A stretch of DNA of 64,000 nt from NCBI RefSeq assembly GCF_003462685.1, contig NZ_QRVE01000001.1:163421-227420 (forward strand). Direction: 5' to 3'. This DNA is from Collinsella sp. AF23-4AC. GTDB taxonomy: Bacteria > Actinomycetota > Coriobacteriia > Coriobacteriales > Coriobacteriaceae. The position numbers and the translations under genes were made by a program. Position 1 is the first letter of the stretch. Each line of letters starts with the position of its first letter. Positions 18,048-26,575 of this stretch are shown piece by piece. Below the pieces are notes generated by a model that searched no databases, was not told the origin of the DNA, and saw only the letters and a program-made list of their open reading frames with translations.

Positions 18048-18848
18048 ATGAGCGCAAATCCGCTGCTTTCCATCGAAGGTCTGACCGCCTCCGTGGACGA
18101 GAAGACCATCCTCCACAACGTAAACCTCAACGTCGCCGCCGGCGAGACCCACGTGCTGATGGGACCCAACGGCGCGGGCAAGTCCACCCTTGGCCACCTG
18201 GTCATGGGCGATCCCGTCTACACGGTCAACGACGGCCGCATCGTCTTTGACGGCCAGGACATCACCGAACTCACCACCGACAAGCGCTCGCGCGCCGGCC
18301 TGTTCCTGAGCTTCCAGGCCCCGGTCGAGATCCCCGGCGTGCCACTGTCGAGCTTTTTGCGCGCCAGCATCGCCGGCCGCCCCGGCCTGGAGATGAAGGG
18401 CAAGGAGTTCCGCCGTCGCGTCAAGGAGCTCGCGGCCGAGCTTAACATGGATACCGCCTACCTCAACCGTGAGCTGGGCGTGGGCTTCTCGGGCGGCGAG
18501 AAGAAGAAAGTCGAGATGCTCCAGCTTCTGCTGCTGCAGCCCAAGCTCGCCATCTTGGACGAGACCGACTCCGGCCTAGACGTCGACGCCCTGTCCACCG
18601 TCAGCCACGGCATGGACGCCTACCGCAAGAGCTGCGACGGCTCCATGCTCATCATCACGCATAACACGCGCATCCTGGAGCACCTGGATGTAGACCGTGT
18701 CCACGTTATGGTGAAGGGCCACATCGTGCGCGAGGACGACGCCTCGCTCATCCCCTGGATCGACAAGAACGGCTTTGAGACATTCGAGCGCGAGGCCGCC
18801 GAGCAGCGCGCCCAGGCCGAGTCCGCCGCTGCCGAGCAGCAGGCGTAA
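18048..18848 (+). CDS. sufC: Fe-S assembly ATPase SufC
   Basis: SufC is the ABC-type ATPase of the SufBCD scaffold complex. The 266-residue product has Walker A GPNGAGKSTLGHL, signature FSGGEKKKVEMLQLL, Walker B LAILDETDSGLD and the H-loop region IITHNTR. The start at 18048 follows AGAGAGGGA; an in-frame ATG at 18018 has no ribosome-binding site. It is the first gene of sufCBDSU, 12 nt before sufB. ATP binding by SufC drives the conformational change of SufB and SufD during cluster assembly in the cytoplasm. Confidence 0.95.
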   Translation: MSANPLLSIEGLTASVDEKTILHNVNLNVAAGETHVLMGPNGAGKSTLGHLVMGDPVYTVNDGRIVFDGQDITELTTDKRSRAGLFLSFQAPVEIPGVPLSSFLRASIAGRPGLEMKGKEFRRRVKELAAELNMDTAYLNRELGVGFSGGEKKKVEMLQLLLLQPKLAILDETDSGLDVDALSTVSHGMDAYRKSCDGSMLIITHNTRILEHLDVDRVHVMVKGHIVREDDASLIPWIDKNGFETFEREAAEQRAQAESAAAEQQA

Positions 18849-18860
18849 AGGGGCGACGCA

Positions 18861-20273
18861 ATGACCAAGAACCGCACCGAGGTCGCGGACATCGACCGCA
18901 GCCTCTACGACTTCACCTACGGCGAGGAGGGATTCGAGCGCCTCGACGCCGGCATCACGCCCAACATCGTGCGCGAGATCAGCGCCAAGAAGGACGAGCC
19001 GCAGTGGATGCTCGACCTGCGCCTCAAGTCCCTCGAGATCTTCAACCGCTTCCCGGATCCGACGTGGGGCCCCTCCATCGAGGGCCTGGACATGGACAAC
19101 ATCGTCACCTACGTCAAGCCCAACACCGACCAAAAGCACGACTGGGAGTCGGTGCCCGACGACATCAAGAACACCTTTGAGCGCCTGGGCATCCCCGAGG
19201 CCGAGCGCAGCTATCTGGCGGGCGTCGGCGCGCAGTACGACTCCGAGCTGGTCTACCACAACATGCAGGACACGGCGTCCAAGATGGGCATCGTGTACTC
19301 CGGTATCGAGGAGGCCCTGCACGATCCGCAGTGGGAGCCGCTCATCCACGAGAAGTTTATGACGCTCATCCCGCCCACCGACCATAAATTTGCGGCCCTG
19401 CACGGCGCCGTATGGTCGGGCGGCTCGTTTGTCTACGTGCCCAAGGGCACCAAGCTCGATTTTCCGCTGCAGAGCTACTTCCGCCTCAATGCCAAGGGTG
19501 CCGGCCAGTTTGAGCACACGCTCATCATTGTCGAGGACGATGCCGACCTGCACTTTATCGAGGGCTGCTCCGCGCCCAAGTACAACGTGGCCAACCTCCA
19601 CGCCGGCGCCGTCGAGCTCTTTGTGGGCAAGCGTGCGCACCTGCGCTACTCGACCATCGAGAACTGGTCCAAGAACATGTACAACCTCAACACCAAGCGT
19701 GCGCGCGTGGACGAGGACGGCGACATCGAGTGGATCAGCGGCTCCTTCGGCAGCCACGTGGGCTACCTCTACCCCATGAGCGTGCTCAACGGCCGCCGCG
19801 CCCGCTCGAGCTTTACCGGCATCACCTTTGCCGGTGCCGGCCAGAACCTCGACACCGGCTGCAAAGTCGTGCTCAACGCGCCCGATACTTCGGCAACCGT
19901 CGAGACCAAGGGTATCTCCAAGAGCGGCGGCATCCAGACCTTCCGCAGCTCCATCGTGGCCACGCCTAAGGCCGAGGGCTCCAAGGCAACCGTGAGCTGC
20001 CAGTCGCTCATGCTCGACGACCAGAGCCGCTCCGATACCATCCCCGCCATGGACATCCGCGCCAAGAACGTCGATATTGGCCACGAGGCCACCATCGGCC
20101 GCATCGGCGACGACAAGGTGTTCTACCTGATGAGCCGCGGTATCTCGGAAGAAGAGGCCCGCACCATGATCGTCAACGGCTTTGCCAACCCGGTCTCCAA
20201 GGAGCTGCCGCTGGAGTACGCCGTCGAGATGAACAACCTGATCAAGCTCGAGATGGAAGGAGCGATCGGATAA
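18861..20273 (+). CDS. sufB: Fe-S scaffold protein SufB
   Basis: This 470-residue protein is the scaffold subunit of SufBC2D. Family landmarks include WMLDLRLKSLEIF, the beta-helix core HLRYSTIENWS and NLNTKRARV, the C-terminal MDIRAKNVDIGHEATIGRI and FYLMSRGISEEEA. Its ribosome-binding site is AAAGGGG. The stop overlaps the sufD start (TAATG), so the two are translationally coupled. It receives sulfur from the SufS/SufU pair and builds the nascent cluster. Confidence 0.95.
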   Translation: MTKNRTEVADIDRSLYDFTYGEEGFERLDAGITPNIVREISAKKDEPQWMLDLRLKSLEIFNRFPDPTWGPSIEGLDMDNIVTYVKPNTDQKHDWESVPDDIKNTFERLGIPEAERSYLAGVGAQYDSELVYHNMQDTASKMGIVYSGIEEALHDPQWEPLIHEKFMTLIPPTDHKFAALHGAVWSGGSFVYVPKGTKLDFPLQSYFRLNAKGAGQFEHTLIIVEDDADLHFIEGCSAPKYNVANLHAGAVELFVGKRAHLRYSTIENWSKNMYNLNTKRARVDEDGDIEWISGSFGSHVGYLYPMSVLNGRRARSSFTGITFAGAGQNLDTGCKVVLNAPDTSATVETKGISKSGGIQTFRSSIVATPKAEGSKATVSCQSLMLDDQSRSDTIPAMDIRAKNVDIGHEATIGRIGDDKVFYLMSRGISEEEARTMIVNGFANPVSKELPLEYAVEMNNLIKLEMEGAIG

Positions 20274-21544
20274 TGAAACAGACCATGAACACCGCTGCTA
20301 CCACGCTCGAGCAGGTCAACGCGATGCCCGCAGCAACCTGGGGCTGGTTGAAAATGAACCAGACCAAGCTCGAGCTCTCTGACGAGCTTGCCGCCGCTCC
20401 CGCCGAGTCCATTGAGGTCGAGGGCTTGGACGAGCAGTTTACTGGCGTGACAGACGCGTTCGACGCCGCCATGGAAGCCATGGCCGAGCGTTTCCCCGAG
20501 CGCCGCGCCTCCGCCCCCGGCGACGCCGCCGACCGCGCCCGCATCACGCCCGAGACCGAGCTCGACGTGCCCGCCACCTCCGTCTACCAGGCCGGCGCCA
20601 TCAAGCTGGAGGAGGAGCTCTCCCCCGCTGAGGCCTTCGAAACCGGCATGGGCGAGGCTGCCTACGCCTACTTGGCCGAGCACGCTACCAAGCGCATCGT
20701 CATCGATACGCCCGCATACAAGCACGCGACGGTTACCGTGCGTGTGAGCGGTGTCGATGCCGCCGCGGCCATCGCCGCCATCGACGTCGTCGCCCGTCCC
20801 CAGTCGACGCTCGACCTGCAGATCGCCCTGGACTCCCCCGTTGCCGGCGAGGGCGTCGTGGGTTCCGTGCTACGCGTGTGCGCCCACGAGTACGCCACCG
20901 TCAACGTGGCCTGCACGCAGACGCTCGACGATAGCTGGATCGCGCTCGACGACACCGGCCTGTTCCTGGACGAGGGCGCGCGCGTCAACGTGCAGCACAC
21001 CGTCTTGGGTGCTGGCGCCAGCGCTACCGGCCTTGCCGGCGACCTGCTGGGCGATACCGCCAAGGTCACCATCGATACCGATTACCTGGGCGCCCGCGAG
21101 CAGGTGCGAGACTTTAACTACGAGCTGCGCCACCGCGGTCGCAAGACCGAGTGCGAGATCGATGCCAACGGCGTGCTGACCGGCACGTCCAAGAAGGTCT
21201 ACCGCGGCACCATCGACCTCGTGCGCGGCTGCAAGGGTGCAACCGGCACCGAGCGCGAAACGGTGCTTTTGGCCAACAAGGGCGTCGACAACAAGACCGT
21301 TCCCGTCATCCTCTGCGACGAGGACGACGTCGCCGGCAACCACGGCGCCACCATCGGTCACGTCCGCGACGAGCAGCTGTTCTACCTCGCCTGCCGCGGC
21401 CTTGACCAAAACGCCGCCGAGGATCTGTTCATCCGCGCCAAGCTGGAGGACGCCGCGCTTTCCGCCACCGACGAGCGCACCCGCGCCGCCGTCGTCCGCC
21501 TGGGCAACAATTTGATCGATAACTTTGAGGAGGAGCTCGCATGA
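20273..21544 (+). CDS. sufD: Fe-S assembly protein SufD
   Basis: This 423-residue SufB paralogue forms the heterodimeric scaffold with SufB. The C-terminal half shows the shared beta-helix and the ending VLLANKGVDNKTVPVILCDE...GHVRDEQLFYLACRGLDQNAAEDL. The N-terminal half is divergent, as usual for SufD. Its first codon overlaps the sufB stop and its last four bases overlap the sufS start (ATGA). Confidence 0.92.
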   Translation: MKQTMNTAATTLEQVNAMPAATWGWLKMNQTKLELSDELAAAPAESIEVEGLDEQFTGVTDAFDAAMEAMAERFPERRASAPGDAADRARITPETELDVPATSVYQAGAIKLEEELSPAEAFETGMGEAAYAYLAEHATKRIVIDTPAYKHATVTVRVSGVDAAAAIAAIDVVARPQSTLDLQIALDSPVAGEGVVGSVLRVCAHEYATVNVACTQTLDDSWIALDDTGLFLDEGARVNVQHTVLGAGASATGLAGDLLGDTAKVTIDTDYLGAREQVRDFNYELRHRGRKTECEIDANGVLTGTSKKVYRGTIDLVRGCKGATGTERETVLLANKGVDNKTVPVILCDEDDVAGNHGATIGHVRDEQLFYLACRGLDQNAAEDLFIRAKLEDAALSATDERTRAAVVRLGNNLIDNFEEELA

Positions 21545-22866
21545 TCGACACCGAGCACGTTAAATGCGATACCTGTACCGCACCGGAGCCTATGGAGCTC
21601 GACGCCAGCGACGAGGCTTCGCGCGGCTGGCCCACTGTGGACATCGAGACCAACCCCTACAAGGGCCAGTTCCCACTGTTCCAGCAGCACCCCGAGATCG
21701 CCTTCCTCGATAGCGCCGCCACCGCGCAGCGCCCTGCCTGTGTGCTTGACGCCGAGCGCGACTTCTATCAGCGCATGAACGCCAACCCCCTGCGCGGCCT
21801 GTACTCGCTGTCCGTCGAGGCCACCGACGCCATCGCGAAGGTGCGCCAGCAGATCGCCGACGTCATCGGCGCCGCCCAGGCCAACGAGGTCGTCTTCACC
21901 CGCAACACGAGCGAGTCGCTCAACCTGGTCGCCAAGAGCTTTGCGCCCACAGTGCTCGAACCGGGCGATGAGGTCGTCATCACCATCATGGAGCACCACT
22001 CCAACCTGATTCCGTGGCAGCAGGTCTGCCGCGAGACCGGCGCCAAGCTCGTCTACCTCTACCCCACCAAGACCGGCCAGCTCACGACCGAGGAGGTTCT
22101 GGCCAAGGTGGGTCCCAAGACCAAGATTCTGGCTGTGGGTCAGGTCTCCAACGTGTTGGGCGTCGAGAACCCAGTCAAGAACCTCGGCAAACTCGTGCAC
22201 AAGTACGGCGGCTACCTGGTCGTCGACGGTGCGCAGTCGCTGCCGCACATGCCGGTCGATGTGGCCGACCTGGGCGCCGACTTCTTTGCCTTTAGTGCGC
22301 ACAAGGCCATGGGCCCCATGGGCATCGGCGTGCTGTGGGGCAAGATGGACCTGCTCAACGCCATGCCACCCATGCTCACCGGCGGCGAGATGATCGATTC
22401 GGTCACCGAGCAAGACGCCGTCTGGGCGCCCGTCCCCGAGAAATTCGAGGCCGGCACGCAGGACGCCGCCGGCATCTTCGCCACGGGTGCGGCACTCGAC
22501 TACCTAGTCAACACCGTGGGCTATGACAACATCCAGGCCCGCGAACAGGCACTCGTCCACTATCTGATGGGCGAACTCATGCAGCTCGACTTTGTCCAGA
22601 TCATCGGCTCCATCTATTGGGACAACCACCACGGCGTCGTAAGCTTTAACGTCAAGGGCATCCATCCGCACGACGTCGCGAGCATCATGGATATGGACGG
22701 CGTCTGCATCCGCGCCGGCCACCACTGCGCGCAGCCGCTGCTCACCTGGCTGGGCGTCGAGAACCTTGCCTGCTGCCGCGCCAGCGTGGCCTTCTACAAC
22801 GACAAGGCCGATATCGACAAGTTCATCGCCGGCCTGCATCACGTTTGGAGCACGTTCAATGGGTAA
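21541..22866 (+). CDS. sufS: Cysteine desulfurase SufS with N-terminal extension
   Basis: This 441-residue PLP enzyme removes sulfur from cysteine. The PLP lysine is in FSAHKAMGPMG, the His of EHHSNLIPWQ stacks on PLP, and the persulfide Cys is in IRAGHHCAQPLL. The protein carries about 40 residues before the usual SufS start, with a CDTC motif at residues 9-12 and an acidic stretch. That extension is not needed for the fold and may be a docking tail. The gene overlaps sufD by 4 nt and sufU by 8 nt. Confidence 0.93.
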   Translation: MIDTEHVKCDTCTAPEPMELDASDEASRGWPTVDIETNPYKGQFPLFQQHPEIAFLDSAATAQRPACVLDAERDFYQRMNANPLRGLYSLSVEATDAIAKVRQQIADVIGAAQANEVVFTRNTSESLNLVAKSFAPTVLEPGDEVVITIMEHHSNLIPWQQVCRETGAKLVYLYPTKTGQLTTEEVLAKVGPKTKILAVGQVSNVLGVENPVKNLGKLVHKYGGYLVVDGAQSLPHMPVDVADLGADFFAFSAHKAMGPMGIGVLWGKMDLLNAMPPMLTGGEMIDSVTEQDAVWAPVPEKFEAGTQDAAGIFATGAALDYLVNTVGYDNIQAREQALVHYLMGELMQLDFVQIIGSIYWDNHHGVVSFNVKGIHPHDVASIMDMDGVCIRAGHHCAQPLLTWLGVENLACCRASVAFYNDKADIDKFIAGLHHVWSTFNG

Positions 22867-23293
22867 CCTCTACACCTCCACCACGTTTATGGAGCACAAC
22901 TCGCATCCCGACTACAAGTACGAGATGGATGCCCCCACGCACGAACACGACGGCATCAACCCCAGTTGCGGCGACGAGCTCACCTTGCAGCTGCGTGTCG
23001 AGAACGGCGTGATCGAGGAGGCCTCCTTTACCGGTCATGGCTGCGCCATCAGCCAGGCCAGCGCCGATATCATGGCCGACCTCATCACCGGCGAGACGGT
23101 CGAGGAAGCACGTCGCTTGGCAGGGCTCTTCCTCGCCATGATCCGCGGCGAGCAGCTCTCCGAGGAGGACCTGGAAGATCTGGACGAGGCCGCCCAGCTC
23201 CAGGATATCTCGCACATGCCTGCCCGCGTCAAATGCGCCGAGCTCGCCTGGCGCACCCTCGACGGCATGCTCACGGGACAAAATAATCAGTAG
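22859..23293 (+). CDS. sufU: SufU sulfurtransferase/scaffold protein
   Basis: This 144-residue IscU-like protein has the three conserved cysteines in NPSCGDEL, GHGCAISQASAD and ARVKCAELAW. SufU is a zinc-dependent partner that accepts persulfide from SufS. The start at 22859 lies within the end of sufS (8-nt overlap). The longer upstream frame is a shadow of sufS. A copy of the Rrf2 half-operator overlaps its last codons and stop. Confidence 0.92.
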   Translation: MGNLYTSTTFMEHNSHPDYKYEMDAPTHEHDGINPSCGDELTLQLRVENGVIEEASFTGHGCAISQASADIMADLITGETVEEARRLAGLFLAMIRGEQLSEEDLEDLDEAAQLQDISHMPARVKCAELAWRTLDGMLTGQNNQ

Positions 23294-23313
23294 TATTTGT
23301 CCCAAATCTTAAG
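23275..23313. promoter_or_regulatory. Half copy of the suf operator across the sufU stop codon
   Basis: This 39-bp stretch matches the left half of the rrf2/suf operator (17845-17883) at 33 of 39 positions and keeps the 21-nt spacing between GGGACAA and TTTGTCCC. The last 18 bases, TTTGTCCCAAATCTTAAG, are identical. It spans the sufU stop codon at 23291-23293. It may bind the Rrf2 protein. Confidence 0.6.
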
Positions 23314-23321
23314 AATTTTGT

Positions 23322-23360
23322 TGGCCGAATCGCTTGACAAGAGTGGTTCGGCCATTTTCT
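23322..23360 (+). terminator. Terminator of the suf operon
   Basis: An 8-bp stem TGGCCGAA (23322-23329) / TTCGGCCA (23347-23354) is followed by TTTTCT. It lies 29 nt after the sufU stop. Confidence 0.75.
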
Positions 23361-24159
23361 ATTCCGAGCCCTCAGCCTGAGCCTTCACCCGCGCATAAGC
23401 GCGCACGATTCGAGAGACGGTACTCTTGCTGATTCCCGTATACCGTTCGATCTCGCGCACCGTGTAGCCGACATCGTGCAGGGCGAAAATGATTCCGTCT
23501 CGCCGCGCGGGTGCTACGGTCTTGAGTTCGTTAAGCGGCACACCCAGGCGCTTCGCCATCTTGTCGGCAAACGCACGCCGCTCCCACTCTGTCTCATCCA
23601 TATCGTGAATCACCGGATCGGAACCATCGGGCATCGACAGAGAATAATCCAGAAACCCCTTGGCAGACTCAAAGAGCTCGAGCACACAAGAAGGGTCCGA
23701 AAATCCCCTCGTCGTATCGTTGTCATACGCTCTCAGATACTCGGCAAAGCTGCTCCAGGGATAACGCTCGATCAGGGCGATACCCGCCTCCTGCGGGTTA
23801 GCGTGAACATAGCGAATGGCAGCCATTAGATAACGGTCGGTATCGAGCGAGCGCCGGTCAAAACGGTTCTGGAACAGATGGCCCGTGCGCCCCGTGCGTT
23901 TATTGAACCGCCGCGCGTACGTCAAAAGCAGCCGGTGCATCGCCGCGCTCATCACGTCCTCGTAATCTGCAAGCACCAAATGCACGTGATTGCCCATAAG
24001 GCACCAGGCGATAACCGTCACGCCCGCCTCGCGGCAGCACTCGCGCATCAGCTCCAAAAACTCCCACCGGTCTTCATCGCCCTCAAAGATGAGCTGCTTG
24101 CCCGTACCGCGGGCACAGACATGGTAAAAGCCGGTAACCGTTCTCCAAACGCGCTGCAT
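23359..24159 (-). CDS. REP-associated tyrosine transposase (RAYT), copy 1
   Basis: This 266-residue protein is a Y1 HUH enzyme of the IS200/IS605-related RAYT group. The HUH motif is in WCLMGNHVHLVL (His at 58 and 60), the catalytic Tyr is Tyr81 in TYARRFNKRTG, and GHLFQNRF and AAIRYVHANPQEAG are typical. The C-terminal 70 residues add a helix-turn-helix (YTVREIERYTGISKSTVSRIVR). RAYTs cut and join hairpin-forming REP DNA as a single-copy domesticated enzyme. The start at 24159 follows AAGGGAG. It lies between the suf operon and the GGGtGRT operon, facing the former. Confidence 0.88.
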   Translation of the reverse strand: MQRVWRTVTGFYHVCARGTGKQLIFEGDEDRWEFLELMRECCREAGVTVIAWCLMGNHVHLVLADYEDVMSAAMHRLLLTYARRFNKRTGRTGHLFQNRFDRRSLDTDRYLMAAIRYVHANPQEAGIALIERYPWSSFAEYLRAYDNDTTRGFSDPSCVLELFESAKGFLDYSLSMPDGSDPVIHDMDETEWERRAFADKMAKRLGVPLNELKTVAPARRDGIIFALHDVGYTVREIERYTGISKSTVSRIVRAYARVKAQAEGSE

Positions 24160-24562
24160 GGCGCTCCCTTCGCCGGGATCTGATTGCCATCCAATACAGC
24201 ACGATTGAAGCGTGCCATCAAAACATTCACGCAAAACAATACACTCGCGCGGCCAAAGGCAGTAAACGGGCGGCGAACGGCACCGTTGCAACAGGTCAAC
24301 CCCTGCAACGCTTACAAGAGCTGACCAAAAGCTTGCCAAAGACGAACCCCCTCTACGGAAGTTCGCGACCACAGAACATAGAGTTAAACCGTTTCAATTA
24401 AAACTTCCGGACTTCTCGCTACGAAAACTGAGCCGTTCGCCGAATATTCCGTGCATTTCGCGGTATTATAGGGGCTGCATGTCATGTCCCTTTCGAAGGG
24501 TCGCCCGGCAATCGCCAGCCACGACCCCCAGACGGGACGCCAACACGATAGAGAGGAGAGGC
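24160..24562. other. Intergenic region between RAYT and the Fe-S scaffold pair
   Basis: This 403-nt divergent spacer contains no gene. A hairpin GTTGCA...TGCAAC lies around 24291-24311. A TATTAT at about 24465 (CGCGGTATTATAGG) is a candidate -10 box for the plus-strand operon. The ribosome-binding site GAGAGGAGAGG is at 24551-24561. No GGGACAA-type Rrf2 site was seen here. Confidence 0.4.
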
Positions 24563-25297
24563 ATGCAGTACTCACAGGAAGTGGAGAACATGTGCCCCGT
24601 TGCCAAGGGTGCATACCACGGCCCCGCACCCATCCCCGAGGAGGGCAAGTGGGTCCAGGCTAAGGAGATTTCCGACATCTCCGGTCTTACGCACGGTGTG
24701 GGTTGGTGCGCACCTCAGCAGGGCGCCTGCAAGCTCACGCTGAACGTCAAGGACGGCATCATCGAGGAGGCCCTCGTTGAGACCATCGGCTGCTCGGGCA
24801 TGACCCACTCTGCCGCCATGGCTTCCGAGATCCTTCCCGGTAAGACCATCCTCGAGGCCCTCAACACCGACCTCGTCTGCGACGCCATCAACGTTGCTAT
24901 GCGCGAGATCTTCCTGCAGATCGTTTACGGCCGCAGCCAGACCGCGTTCTCCGAGGGCGGCCTGCCCGTGGGCGCCTCCCTCGACGACCTCGGCAAGGGC
25001 CTTCGCTCTCAGGTCGGCACCATGTTCGGCACCAAGGCCAAGGGCGCTCGTTACCTCGAGCTCGCTCAGGGCTACGTCACCCGCATGGCTCTCAACGACA
25101 AGAACGAGATCATCGCATTCGAGTTCCTGAACCTCGGCAAGTTCACCGACGCCGTCAAGGCCGGCAAGACCCCCGAGGAGGCCATCGCTGGCGCCATGGG
25201 CCACTACGGTCAGTGGGACAACGCTGCCAAGTACATCGACCCGCGCACCGACGAGGAGACTCACTCCGTCGCCAGCGTGTTCCCGGTTCACGAGTAG
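24563..25297 (+). CDS. NifU-like iron-sulfur scaffold protein, partner of GGGtGRT protein
   Basis: This 244-residue protein has IscU/NifU-like segments with cysteines: WCAPQQGACKLTLNVKDG, TIGCSGMTHSAAMASE and a later TDLVCDAINVAM. The order and spacing resemble the SufU fold (Asn-x-Lys, Gly-Cys, Cys) in an expanded form. It is annotated in anaerobes as an Fe-S scaffold-like protein found next to GGGtGRT genes. The start follows GAGAGGAGAGG. The next gene begins 18 nt after its stop, so the two form an operon. The reaction it supports is not known. Confidence 0.75.
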   Translation: MQYSQEVENMCPVAKGAYHGPAPIPEEGKWVQAKEISDISGLTHGVGWCAPQQGACKLTLNVKDGIIEEALVETIGCSGMTHSAAMASEILPGKTILEALNTDLVCDAINVAMREIFLQIVYGRSQTAFSEGGLPVGASLDDLGKGLRSQVGTMFGTKAKGARYLELAQGYVTRMALNDKNEIIAFEFLNLGKFTDAVKAGKTPEEAIAGAMGHYGQWDNAAKYIDPRTDEETHSVASVFPVHE

Positions 25298-25315
25298 AAA
25301 GGGAGGGAAATAACT

Positions 25316-26320
25316 ATGACTGTTACGTTCGAAGGTTACGAGCGCCGCGCTGACAAGATCAACAAGTGCCTCGCCGACAACGGCATCGCCTCCCTCGAGG
25401 AAGCTCTGCAGATCTGCACCGACAAGGGCTTCAACCCGCGTGAGATCGTCAACAACACCCAGTCCATCGCCTTCCAGAACGCCGAGTGGGCCTACACCCT
25501 CGGCTGCGCTCTCGCTGTCAAGCGTGGCGCCAAGACCGCTTCTGAGGCTGCCGCCATCATCGGCGAGGGCATCCAGGCCTTCACCGTTCCCGGCTCCGTC
25601 GCCGAGGACCGCAAGGTCGGTCTGGGCCACGGCAACCTGGGCGCTATGCTGCTCTCCGACGACACCGAGTGCTTCGCCTTCCTGGCCGGTCACGAGTCCT
25701 TCGCTGCCGCTGAGGGCGCTATCGGCCTGGCTCTGAACGCCAACAAGGCTCGCAAGAAGCCGCTGCGCGTTATCCTCAATGGTCTGGGCAAGGACGCCGC
25801 CCAGATCATCGCCCGCATCAACGGCTTCACCTATGTGAAGACCCAGTTCGACTACTACACGGGCGAGCTCAAGGTCGTCGAGACCATCCCCTACTCCGAT
25901 GGTCCCCGTGCTGCCGTTAACTGCTACGGCTCCGACGACGTCCGCGAGGGCGTTGCCATCATGTGGCACGAGAACGTCGACATCTCGATCACCGGTAACT
26001 CCACCAACCCCACGCGCTTCCAGCACCCCGTCGCTGGCACCTACAAGAAGGAGCGCATCGAGGCTGGCAAGAAGTACTTCTCCGTCGCTTCTGGTGGCGG
26101 TACTGGCCGTACCCTGCACCCGGACAACATGGGCGCTGGCCCTGCCTCTTACGGCATGACCGACACCATGGGCCGCATGCACTCCGACGCCCAGTTCGCC
26201 GGTTCTTCCTCCGTGCCTGCGCACGTTGACATGATGGGTCTCATCGGCATGGGCAACAACCCCATGGTCGGTGCCACCGTCGCCTGCGCTGTCGCCGTCG
26301 AGGAGGCCCTCAAGGCCTAA
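25316..26320 (+). CDS. GGGtGRT family protein
   Basis: This 334-residue protein contains the family-naming motif in SVASGGGTGRTLHPDNMGAG and the family segments SIAFQNAEWAYTLG and GLGHGNLGAMLLSDDTECFAFLAGHE. The family is widespread in anaerobes and its function is unknown. It lies directly behind the NifU-like scaffold gene with a ribosome-binding site AAAGGGAGGG. Codon use in this pair is strongly biased to C- and preferred T-ending codons, suggesting high expression. Confidence 0.85.
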   Translation: MTVTFEGYERRADKINKCLADNGIASLEEALQICTDKGFNPREIVNNTQSIAFQNAEWAYTLGCALAVKRGAKTASEAAAIIGEGIQAFTVPGSVAEDRKVGLGHGNLGAMLLSDDTECFAFLAGHESFAAAEGAIGLALNANKARKKPLRVILNGLGKDAAQIIARINGFTYVKTQFDYYTGELKVVETIPYSDGPRAAVNCYGSDDVREGVAIMWHENVDISITGNSTNPTRFQHPVAGTYKKERIEAGKKYFSVASGGGTGRTLHPDNMGAGPASYGMTDTMGRMHSDAQFAGSSSVPAHVDMMGLIGMGNNPMVGATVACAVAVEEALKA

Positions 26321-26354
26321 TCGCGCCCGCGCGATGCTCATATAGTTGAGCTTG

Positions 26355-26386
26355 GAGCCGCTACCTTTCGAGGTGGCGGCTCTTTT
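26355..26386 (+). terminator. Terminator of the GGGtGRT operon
   Basis: Stem GAGCCGC...GCGGCTC with inner ACCT/AGGT pairing and a TTCG loop, followed by TTTTTG, 35 nt after the stop. Confidence 0.9.
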
Positions 26387-26575
26387 TGTTTACACTGACG
26401 CAGGGTAGCTAATGCCGATATGTCAGTTGCGGCGAAATACGAGATGTGATGAGATGGAGCGTCAGAGCATCCATGACGCCCACCTGCCATATTTGCCCTT
26501 TACCGATTTGCCGAGTCTTTGCGACCCCATTGCCGATCGCCCGTGCGACAATGCGCCGGACGAGAAAGGAATCCA

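Noticed and set aside
18576..20084. Minus-strand ORF of 502 codons over sufC and sufB
   Set aside because: Shadow of two certain genes; no start signal.
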